From Acanthamoeba lenticulata (Eukaryota > Discosea > Longamoebia > Acanthamoebidae): a stretch of DNA of 38,415 bases. The position numbers and the translations under genes were made by a program. The notes under the pieces were generated by a model. It was not told the origin of the DNA and searched no databases. It saw nothing but the letters and a program-made list of their open reading frames with translations. Location of the stretch: contig NAVB01000896.1 of assembly GCA_002179805.1 (NCBI GenBank), positions 1-38,415 on the forward strand, in the 5' to 3' direction. Within the stretch, counting starts at the first letter, position 1. Each line of letters starts with the position of its first letter. Below are positions 12,401 to 20,965 of this stretch, one piece after another.

Positions 12401-14094
12401 TTGCGCAGGTGATGGGCCCGCTGATCGAGAACTTGCATGAGTTTGGTTACACGGATGCCAACCTCGTGGCCTTGCCCGTACGTAGCTCGTGCTGCTTGCC
12501 CATTATGGACCGGCCTCCCTCGTGGCTCACCAGACAAGCGTGTCCGGCGCGGGCGACGTCCCAGTACGACTGGCGGCTGCCGCCACACATGCTGGAGGAG
12601 CGCGACGGGTTCTTCACGCAGCTGCGGCAGACCGTCGAGAAGACCGCCGCGCGCTGCCAGTCGCCCGTGGTCCTGGTGGCGCACTCGATGGGCAACCGCG
12701 TGCTGCAGTACTTCCTGCACCACCTGGTGGTCAGCGAGGGCGACGCCGGCCGGCAGTGGATCGACCGCCACGTCCACTCCTACGTGGCCGTCGGCGCGCC
12801 CTTCCTCGGCGCGCCCAAGATCGTCCGAAGCCTCGTACGAGACCGATGCGCGAGTCCTTGTGTGTGTCCGTGTGCTTTGGCGGACTCAGCTGATACGGGG
12901 GCACGCAGGCCACGGGCGAGCGCATGGGCCTCGAGGCGTTGCTGCGGCAGGAGGAGGGCGTGGCCTTTATCCGATCGCTCGGTGCGGCGCCCAGCAGAGG
13001 AGAGGCTCCCATGTTGTTGATGACGATGGTGATGTTTACGGTGGATACGGTGATGGTGGCGCGCGGCACAGGGAGCACGGGGATGATCATGCCCATGGAG
13101 CAGCCGCGCTACTTTGACGAACCGCGCGAGTTTGTCTATCTGAGGAGCGAAGAGGCCGGGCAGCAGGCGTCGCTCCCGCTCTCCGCCACACAGGCGCTGG
13201 CCCTGTCCGGGGCCACCGTGCGCACATGCCAACTTTTCTTCTTGAGTCCAAACCCACCAGGCTGACGTGTCGCGTTGTTGTTGTTGTCTTTGACCTGGCA
13301 GAGCCAAGTGGAGAACATGGATCGGTACTACCATCGCAACCCGGTCTGGCAGCGCATCCCCGAGGCCCCGCCCGTGAAGCGCCTCTTTGCCATCTACGGT
13401 CTGCCCCCTCCTGCCCGCCGCAGCCACGACTACGGCTGACGGCGAGACGACGGCGCTCATTCGCTCATCTTGCGTGCGCGTCGTCGACACAGGCGTGAAC
13501 CTGGACACGGAGATGTTCTACTTTTACCGGCGAAACAAGAAGGGCGAGCTCGTGTTTGACAACAAGGCCGCCAAGGAGGCCGCCTCAGGTTTCCAGGGCT
13601 TCACGCTCCGCGATGTACGCACTTGTCGTGTAGTGTAGCGTTGGGCGGTGGACGGAGCCTCTGCTTGTCTCGGCCTTTAACGTGACTGGTGCCGACGCCA
13701 GGGCGTGGGCTACGAGACGAGGGACACCGTCCAGGCCAGCCTCCGCAGCGCGACGGGCCTCCACGGCCACCGCTCCGGCGACGCGACGGTGCCCTACGTC
13801 TCGCTCAACTACTGCACGACGTGGCGTAACGAGCTCGAGCTGCGTGTGGAGGAGCTCGAGGGGGTCGAGCACCGGGAGATCCTCAGTACGCAACCTCTTC
13901 CTCATGTCATGTGTGGTTTTGAATGTGCCTCGGACGGACTGAACTTGGTTCTGGTTCTTGCGCCAGACAACCGCATGTTCTTCCGACTGCTGATCGAGCA
14001 TGTGTCCGAGTCGCTCGAGCTGCGGCAACGCCGCGAGCAGGAGAGCGTCGTGTTGGGCCGCATCGACGACGAGCAAGATGACGCCGAAGCCTGA
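9451..14094 (+). CDS. PX-C2-C2-LCAT/PDAT-like acyltransferase fusion
   Basis: Eighteen exons give 1073 residues: 9451-9466, 9538-9740, 9836-9961, 10060-10236, 10328-10397, 10505-10637, 10736-10952, 11028-11226, 11292-11461, 11521-11692, 11775-12334, 12409-12477, 12565-12834, 12909-13217, 13302-13398, 13493-13614, 13702-13885, 13967-14094. A PX phosphoinositide-binding domain (about 50-172; VVRKRYRELHALN, LKLPQFPFR, RRKALGEYL) precedes two C2-like regions (about 180-315 and 345-530, the second split by a poly-Ser loop). An LCAT/PDAT alpha/beta hydrolase follows: IILLPGLASS (near 550), YDWRLPP (707), nucleophile AHSMGN (Ser 747), Asp in SGDATVPYVSL (999) and a possible catalytic His near 1029. 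It probably transfers or releases phospholipid acyl chains at a membrane chosen by PX and C2. ATG 9519 is an in-frame alternative start without intron 1. Exon 7 could instead end at 10976. Confidence 0.9.
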
Positions 14095-14410
14095 GCAATG
14101 AAACCCAGAGCCCACGTGGGGCCTTTTTTCTTTTCATTTTTGTTCTTTTTCGGTCAACACCAATCAGGCACTCGGCACCGCAGTCGGCGACTCATCGATC
14201 GGCGTGGCGTTAGGCCAGGTTAGGAGTTACTGTATCCTGTAACAGGATATGTTCAGGCCTATTTACCTTTTTCAGAAACCTTCGGTCCAATGAGAAAAAG
14301 AGACGTCGGGTTCTCTTGCAACATAAAAGCGAAACAAGAAGGCTTTGCTTTTTCATTCATCAACGACCAACAACTCAACAACTCAACATCACTCACATCA
14401 ACATCATAAG
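14095..14410. other. Intergenic region upstream of the NmrA-like gene
   Basis: About 316 bases between the acyltransferase stop and the NmrA-like start, both on the plus strand. It contains a perfect palindrome (14233-14249, listed separately) and a CATAAAAG stretch near 14321, about 90 bases before the ATG, that could act as a TATA-like element. No exon or RNA gene was seen. Confidence 0.45.
14233..14249. promoter_or_regulatory. Perfect 8-bp palindrome with one-base centre
   Basis: TATCCTGT-A-ACAGGATA is an exact inverted repeat about 160 bases before the NmrA-like start codon. Its form suits a dimeric transcription-factor site. Binding is inferred from symmetry and position only. Confidence 0.35.
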
Positions 14411-15655
14411 ATGGCGACAAATGGAATCCAGAAAGTGGCGGTCATCGGAGGCACTGGCGCTCAAGGAGCAGCTGTGGTCAGATGTACGTCCTCCTCAGGT
14501 CGTTAGACATCAAGCATTTGACGTCTTACCTCCACTTTATCGTCGTGACGCATCAGCTTTGACCAGGGACGGCAGGTATCACGTGAAGGTGCAGACTCGC
14601 AACCCAGACCACCCGATGGCCCAGGAGCTGGCCTCTCTGCCCAACGTCACCTTCCAGGTGGGCCACATCGAATCCGAGGAGCTGCTTCGCGAAGCCATGG
14701 AGGGCATGGATGCTGTCTTCTTTCTGGTCAACGGGTTCGCCGTCGGCGAGAAGGCCGAGCTCCACTGGTCTATCCGCGCATTCGAGCTGGCGCGGGAGCT
14801 TGGAGTCAAGCAATTCCAGTACTCGGGCCTGGACTACGTGCTCAACAGCCCCCAATGGGATCCCAAGTATCGCTGCATGCACTACCAGGGCAAGGGGAGA
14901 GTTGTTGGTACGAATTCTCTTCATTCTTCATTCTGAGCGTCACCGGCCGAGGAGTGCCTGACCTTTTTCCTTGTAGAGTGGATCAAGCAACAGCCGACGT
15001 CGCCCATGAAGTGGTCTATCCTGACTTCCGGTCCGTACATGGAGATGATGCACTTCATGTGGGCGCCCAAGTTCGACGAAGCCTCCTCGACCTACCAATT
15101 CTGTGCTCCTCTCGGCTCTCACGGGGCCATCCCGATGATCCACCTCGACGACCTGGGCGAGTACGCCCGCTGGCTGTTCGACCACCCGGACCAGTCCAAT
15201 GGGCTCGATCTTCAGATCGCGACTGCCCACGTCAACATGGAGGAGGTGGCACAAGCTAACACAAAGACCACCGGACGCAAGGCGGTCTATGTGGACATCC
15301 CGCTCCAAGCATGGCTCGACAGCCAGGCCACTTCTGCCGCCAGCAGCGCCAGACAAGTTCCCGTCACGGAGCCCGGCACGCTCACCTGGCATCAGAGCTT
15401 CACGGGCTGGTGGAACTTGTACAGGGACTGTGGTGGCGACCACCCGATCATCAGCCGAGACTACGCACTGCTCGACAGGGTACACCGTGCAGCACAACAG
15501 CGGAGAGTAGTTGACTGAGGTTGGGATGTGTTGTGCAGATTTTGCCGAACAGGGTTAGGTCGATCGAAGAGTGGATGAAGAAGGTGAACTATCAAGGGGA
15601 GAAGCGGGACGTGCTCAAAGATCTCACCGGCAGAACCACCAAGATTGGAGCCTGA
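14411..15655 (+). CDS. NmrA-like family NAD(P)-binding protein
   Basis: Four exons (14411-14483, 14557-14907, 14977-15479, 15539-15655) give 347 residues. The N-terminus is a Rossmann fold with the glycine motif of NmrA/HSCARG proteins (VAVIGGTGAQG, residues 9-19). Further family features are VQTRNPDH, LREAMEGMDAVFFLVNG, FQYSGLDYV and a C-terminal EEWMKKVNYQGE. Relatives such as fungal NmrA and human NMRAL1 bind NADP(H) and act as redox sensors or quinone reductases, so a cytosolic redox-sensing or reductase role is inferred. No catalytic Tyr-X-X-X-Lys of classical short-chain dehydrogenases stands out. The acceptor of exon 2 has a nearby alternative (CCAG at 14565). The gene is convergent with the E2 gene. 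Confidence 0.9.
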
Positions 15656-15660
15656 ACCTG

Positions 15661-15666
15661 TTTATT
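15661..15666 (-). terminator. AATAAA polyadenylation signal of the E2 gene (minus strand)
   Basis: TTTATT on the plus strand reads AATAAA on the minus strand, 23 bases past the stop codon of the E2 gene. It lies between the stop codons of two convergent genes. Confidence 0.6.
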
Positions 15667-15670
15667 GAAG

Positions 15671-15676
15671 AATAAA
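15671..15676 (+). terminator. AATAAA polyadenylation signal of the NmrA-like gene
   Basis: AATAAA 16 bases after the NmrA-like stop codon and 13 bases before the opposing E2 stop. mRNA of this gene must therefore be antisense to the E2 3' end. Confidence 0.6.
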
Positions 15677-15688
15677 GAGCGTCGGCCA

Positions 15689-16251
15689 TCATTCAGTTGG
15701 AAGTTGCATGTGCTGGCGGATGCGAGCCATGCACTGGTCGGGAGCCTGTTGGAACTGGGCAGCCAGCTCTTGGTTGCTCGCTTCATCTGTTTGAGACTGT
15801 GGTGAGGACCACTGTCTCTCAAACACTTGGCGCACATACCCCAAAGTGGCGAGTCAAGCAAGGAGACCACGCTAAGCAGAACTTTGGCAATCGTGAGGCA
15901 TGGATCCCAGCGCGGCCCCAGGACATTCACGCAGACCGCCCCGTCAGCTTCAACGTTGGGGTGCAGGATCGGCGTGACAAAGCTCACTCTGGGTGGGTGG
16001 AAAGGCTGTTTCAGGTTGTTAGCCGACGCAGCTGACAAGCAGAGAGGGCCATTGCGCACATGGTTGTTGTTAAACTGGATCGACACGACCAACTCTACTC
16101 CCTCGTAGAGGCTTCCTGCAGGGGCACGCAACGTGGCCGACCACAGCAGGAGGTTCTGTTCTTCAATCGGCCCAGCGGTACAGATACAGTCACGGATGGT
16201 CACGTCGTTTCGCACATCAGCCAGTTCCTTCAGGAGACGTCTCTCGGTCAT
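15689..16251 (-). CDS. Divergent E2 ubiquitin-conjugating enzyme (UBC fold)
   Basis: Three exons (16251-16060, 16005-15840, 15786-15689) give 151 residues, the usual size of a minimal E2. The UBC core is clear: RRLLKELADV helix, CICTAGP, LLWSATLRAPAGSLYEG, PFHPPRVSF, the HPN motif in ILHPNVEADG, and the active-site Cys in GAVCVNVLG followed by RWDPCLTIAKVLLSVVSLL. E2s accept ubiquitin or a ubiquitin-like protein from E1 and pass it to substrates or E3s. Oddities: the usual FP-X-DYPF is NNNHPFHPP, and the PN-X-DDPL after the last core helix is replaced by SPLWDEASN. I cannot tell which modifier it carries. Intron 1 is 54 nt, a multiple of three and without stops. Confidence 0.88.
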
Positions 16252-16418
16252 GGCAGCTTAGTGTTTCTGCCTCTGGCCGAAAGCTCTCTGCCTTTTACTC
16301 GTGCGGCTTCCCCCCGACAAGGGAGCGTCCACGAAACTGATTGGCGAGAAAATGTCAAAAAGAAAGAAAGCCTCGGCCGTTTCTTTTCCATTTCCCGCGC
16401 ATTTTGAGCTGCCTGAAG

Positions 16419-16701
16419 ATGAGCACAGGGCGCGACCGGTCCGAAGACTACACAACGCTGCTCTTCCATCATACGTCCTCCTGCATTGCTTGTGTGTCAT
16501 TGCTTCCTCCATTCTCACTTCTATTGATTTGTCCTTGGCTTGTGTGTGCCTCCTGCACTGGAGCGTTTGGAAGAGGAGACCAAGAGGCTGGCCACCAACT
16601 CGGAGCAGTTGGTGAAGTTCAATGCCGACGTTGCTCGCGCCACGCTGCAGTCCCAGTCTGCTCTGCAGCGCATGCACGATATTCATCGAGCACCAAAGTA
16701 G
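16419..16701 (+). CDS. Possible small coiled-coil protein (tentative)
   Basis: Tentative model. ATG at 16419 opens a short exon (MSTGRDRSEDYTTLLF) to about 16493. After a pyrimidine-rich stretch that could be an intron, a helical segment runs to TAG at 16701: RLEEETKRLATNSEQLVKFN, then ADVARATLQSQSALQRM. The pattern faintly recalls the LERFE-X-TN...L-X-FN region of KxDL/BORC subunits, but the KxDL motif is not visible. A GTAGCA donor near 16697 joined to a TTTTCCAG acceptor near 16765 would extend the frame. It sits 220 bases before glutamyl-tRNA synthetase and is divergent from the E2 gene. Confidence 0.3.
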
Positions 16702-16921
16702 CAAGCTTCTCACTTCGCAAGGAAGAGGAGGCGCAAGCGCGGCTGTGGTCAGCTCTCCTTTTCCAGGCGCTGCATCAGGGAGAAGCTGTCAAACGCGGCG
16801 CTAGAGGGCGCTACGCTTCGGGTTGGTGCCTCTGAGAAAGAACCGAGAAAGAACAAGACAGCGCCAAGAATAAAAATTCTTTTCTTTTGTCCATCTTGCG
16901 CAACTCTCACATTCGCACAAG

Positions 16922-19819
16922 ATGTCGGTGATCGCTAAGTTTCCCAAGTCGGACCCCCCGCTGGCGGCTCTGGTGACTGCCGAGTTCGTGCCGCAGGACA
17001 AGAAGACCGGCATCAAGTTCACCCCCAAGAATGACAAAGATCAGGAGATCACCGAGCTTGCATTCTTCCCCCAGGGGTACTGCCAACATTTATGTTTTTG
17101 AAACGTGGATCCCCTCTCAATTTTAACGCTATGAAAATGGCGGCACGTAATTCAGTGATGTTCTGCGAGGCGATCACGTCATTGCGCGCTTCATCGCGAG
17201 GCAGGATCCCTCCAAGGGCCTTGTCGGCGAAGACGCCAAAGATCAGAGCAACGTACCGTGATTCCTCCTCCATCTTGTGTCATTCAATAATACTAAGTTT
17301 TTGGCCCTGATGCATTTGGTGCAGGTTGATCAATGGCTCGAGCTGGCGCTCGTGCGTCTGTCGAAGAAGGTGACCGACGAGGCGGCCTTCACGGCGGTGC
17401 TACAGCTGCTCGACGCCCACCTGACCCTACGCACCTTCTTCGTGGGCTACGGCGTCACGCTGGCCGACATCGCCGTGTGGGGCGCCCTCAAGCTCCACCC
17501 GCTCTGGGCCAAGGCCTCGCAGGTCAAGCACGCCCACGAGCACCTGGTCCGCTGGTTCAAGTACGTCGACTCGCTGCCGCAGTTCCAGGCCGTCGCCGCC
17601 AAGTTCGCCGGCGGCGTCGACGCCGCCTCGGCCAAGGCCGACGATGCCTCTGCCGCTGGCGCTGGCGCCCGCAAAGCCGCGTCCAAGGCCAAGTACCAGG
17701 AGCTCGAGGGCGCCGAGGACGGCAAGGTCGTCACCAGGTCAGGGCTCAACCTCTTCTACTTCCTCTTTCGACCATTTTCGTGTGTACATAAACTCATTCA
17801 TCTGCCTCTTCTGTCCTCAGGTTCCCGCCCGAGCCGTCGGGCTACCTGCACATGGGCCACGTCAAGGCCGCGCTGCTCAACCACCACTACTCGAAGATGT
17901 ACAACGGCAAGTTCATCCTCCGCTTCGATGATACCAACCCCACCAAGGAGAGCGTACGGTTTTTATTCGTTTAAATTTTAATGCTACTTTAATATTGATT
18001 TTACAAACTTATATTGAAATGACCACAGAACGAGTTCGTGGACAGCATCACGGCCGATCTGGCTACGCTGGGCATCATCCCGGCCCGCGTTACGTACACG
18101 TCGGACTACTTTGACCTCATCATTGAGAAGGCCGAGTACCTGATCAAGAAGGGCCTGGCCTACATCGACACCACGCCCAACGAGGAGCTCAAGGCCATGC
18201 GCAAGGCCATGATCAACTCGCCCTTCCGCGACCAGCCCGTCGAGGAGAACCTCCGACTGTGGGAGGAGATGAAGCTGGGCTCGGCCGATGGCCAGAAGTG
18301 CGTCCTCCGCGCCAAGATCGACATGCAGTCCAAGGTGGGCTGCATGCGTGATCCCAACATCTTCCGCGTCGTCCTCGTCCCGCACCACCGCACCGGGTTC
18401 GATCCTCTTCCTCTGTCATTGAAGACAAATATTTCCAATTTTTTAAGAATTATAAGCTGATTTATTTGGGAAAAACAGGAGCAAGTTCAAGGTGTACCCG
18501 ATCTACGACTTTGCGTGCCCGATCGTGGACTCGATCGAGGGCGTGACGCACGCCGGCCGATCCAACGAATACCACGACCGCGACGCCCAGTACAAGTGGT
18601 TCCTCGACAACCTGGACCTCGCCCACCACCCGCGGATCAAGGACTTCAGCCGCCTCAACTTCCAGTACACGCTCCTCTCCAAGCGCAAGCTCCAGTACTT
18701 CGTGGACAAGGGCGTCGTCGAGGGCTGGAACTCGCCCGCCTTCCCCACCCTCCAGGGTACCATCATCACCACTATCAACATAATCGTCTCCTCCACGCGA
18801 TTGGGCGTGCTGACGTGGCCATTTCCGCATGTGCGTCAGGCGTGCTCCGGCGTGGCCTGACGGTCGAGGCGCTGCGCGAGTTCATCATCGCGCAGGGCTC
18901 GTCCTCGCGCACCAACCTCCAGGAGATGGAGAAGCTGTGGGCCCTCAACAAGCAGATCATCGACCCCGTCATCCCGCGCTACACCGCCATCGAGCAGAGC
19001 AAGAAGGTCCCCTTCCACCTCACCAACGGTAACCTTCCCCTCTTACTATATTCTTCTTATTATTATTTTCTAATTCCAATTCTGATTTTCTTTTTTAACA
19101 AAACAAAAGGTCCGGCCACGCCGGTCTCCAAGTCGGTGCCGCGCCACCGCAAGAACGCGGCGTTGGGTGACAAGGTGGTGACGTTCACCAACACGGTCTA
19201 CCTGGAGCAGGACGACGCCCAGGTCCTCCATGAGAATGAGGAGGTGCGCACATGACATCATCCCCTTCCCTTCCAGTGATGGCTTGAGACACTGACACAA
19301 ATGTTCACCTCATTGCAGTTCACGCTGATGAACTGGGGTAACGCCATCGTGCGCAAGATCACCAAGTCGGCCGAGACGGGCCTGGTGACGGCCATGGAGG
19401 GCGAGCTGCACCTCGAGGGCGACTTCACCTCCACCAAGTGGAAGTTCACGTGGCTGGCGGCCATCGACGACCTGATCCCGGTGGACCTGCGCAAGTACGG
19501 CTATCTGATCACCAAGCCCAAGCTGGCCGAGGACGAGGACTTCAAGCAGTGGGTCAACCCCAACATCATCTCGGTGACCCGCGTGCTGGGCGACCCCAAC
19601 CTGAGGCTCGTCCAGAAGGGCGACCGACTCCAGCTCGAGCGCCGCGGCTACTTCATCGTCGACCAGCCCTACGTGGCCTTTGACCCGGCCCAGCCGCTCG
19701 TGCTCATCCAGATCCCCGACGGCCACAAGGAGGACATCGCCGATGCCTCGGCTCCTGCTGCCGCAGCCAAGGGCGGCAAGGCCCAGAAGGCCAAGAAGGA
19801 GGCTCCGAAGGCCCAGTAA
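16922..19819 (+). CDS. Glutamyl-tRNA synthetase, cytosolic (GluRS)
   Basis: Charges tRNA-Glu with glutamate for cytosolic translation. Nine exons (16922-17076, 17156-17252, 17325-17737, 17821-17953, 18029-18396, 18479-18756, 18840-19028, 19110-19243, 19319-19819) give 755 residues. An N-terminal GST-like domain (about 1-190) is typical of eukaryotic GluRS and docks with partners in multisynthetase complexes. The class I catalytic core has the HIGH-type motif in [16 protein letters not shown] and the KMSKS-type motif in [14 protein letters not shown]. Other marks are [15 protein letters not shown] and WPT-like [19 protein letters not shown]. The C-terminal anticodon-binding beta barrels end in a Lys/Ala-rich tail ([15 protein letters not shown]). 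Bacterial-type GluRS lacks this tail and the GST-like domain. All junctions keep frame. Confidence 0.96.
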
Positions 19820-19904
19820 GTTCTTTTTTTCTCAGACGAAACCATCACATCAACAATAACAAGGCTTTCTCCTACTCCACCTTCTTGTTGTTGTGTAAAA
19901 TTAT

Positions 19905-19910
19905 TTTATT
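19905..19910 (-). terminator. AATAAA polyadenylation signal of the small Lys-rich gene
   Basis: TTTATT on the plus strand gives AATAAA on the minus strand, 32 bases past that gene's stop codon, in AT-rich sequence between two convergent genes. Confidence 0.5.
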
Positions 19911-19941
19911 TGTTTTGTTTTGTTTTGATTTGTTTTGTTTA

Positions 19942-20455
19942 TTACTCCCAGAGGTGCTTCCACTTCTCCTTCTTCTTGCTCTGGTTGGCGTCCTTGTTGA
20001 TGCGTTCCTTCATCTTATCGGTGAAGGCGGCGCCTTTGGCCAACTTCTTGGCCTTGCGCACTTTGCTCTTCCTCGATTCCTGTTTCTTGATCTTCTTGCC
20101 CGCCACGCCCACGCCGCCACTGCTTACCCAACCACACAACCAGCACATCAGTCACTTCAAGGCCATGCACAAGCTGGGTGGGCGGCCGCACCTCTTGGTT
20201 GTTGTCTCGGTGGGCGCTGGCATAGTGCTCTGCAGCGCAGCAGCGCCTGCACAGGTCGAAGAAGAACGTAAGGAAGTTGTGGGGTGAGGTTGGGATGCGA
20301 GGAAAGAGATGGGCACCGTCTGCCCCAAGGAGCTGCAGCATGAATGGGTTTTGCGTGACTGGCGTTGTAGTCCAGCCATCGCCGGCGGCTGGCGCAGCCG
20401 CTGCAGAGGGCGCAGCCGCTGCCGGCGTCGTGGCCGCGGGCTTCTCCACCTCCAT
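19942..20455 (-). CDS. Small Ala- and Lys-rich protein, function unknown
   Basis: Three exons (20455-20317, 20246-20192, 20119-19942) give 123 residues. I do not recognise the family. The N-terminal third is Ala/Pro/Thr-rich and probably disordered (EKPAATTPAAAAPSAAAAP). It is followed by a short hydrophobic patch (NPFMLQLLGADGAAALQ). The C-terminal half is strongly basic (KKIKKQESRKSKVRKAKKLA) and ends in KKKEKWKHLWE. The basic tail suggests RNA or nucleolar binding, by composition only. It is convergent with GluRS (stops 123 bases apart) and divergent from the RapGAP gene. Confidence 0.65.
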
Positions 20456-20965
20456 TGAGGTCTCTGTCCAAATTAATCACGACGGGTGAAATTCATCAGA
20501 TTAATTTCACAAGAATTGCCTTCGTTGAGCCTTCATGTGGACTGTGGAGGGTACTCTTGTTTCTCCGCTTGCCCATGTGGATGTATAGATGGGGTGCAGC
20601 GGCCAAGTTGAAAAGAAAAAAGTTGTCAGATTTACTTTCCGATCTTTTTTCTTCTTCAGAAGAACAAATCACAGTTCGATTTATTGGGTGAATTTCTGCT
20701 GCTTGACGAACAACAAGGTAATGAAGCCACTGGGCCCGACTTTTCTACTCTCATCTTCTTGCACAATTGCTTGCAACCGCGAGCGACAGGGCCCAAATCA
20801 CAAAAACCGCCAATATGAAATTCGAAAATCGACAACCCGCTAGAAAGGAAAGTGGCGTCGGTTGGCAAAAACCCCCTATCAAGTTGTTACCCTCCCCCTC
20901 CAGACGAAACCTCTCAAACTCAAAACCACCTAAAGAAGACGACGTAAGGAAGACGAAAGACAAGG
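20456..20965. promoter_or_regulatory. Divergent promoter region (Lys-rich gene / RapGAP gene)
   Basis: About 510 bases between two divergent start codons. It contains TTCTTC-A-GAAGAA (20652-20664), a 6-bp inverted repeat that could be a heat-shock-element-like or other dimer site, and an AT-rich stretch at 20460-20520. No exon or RNA gene was seen. Confidence 0.4.
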
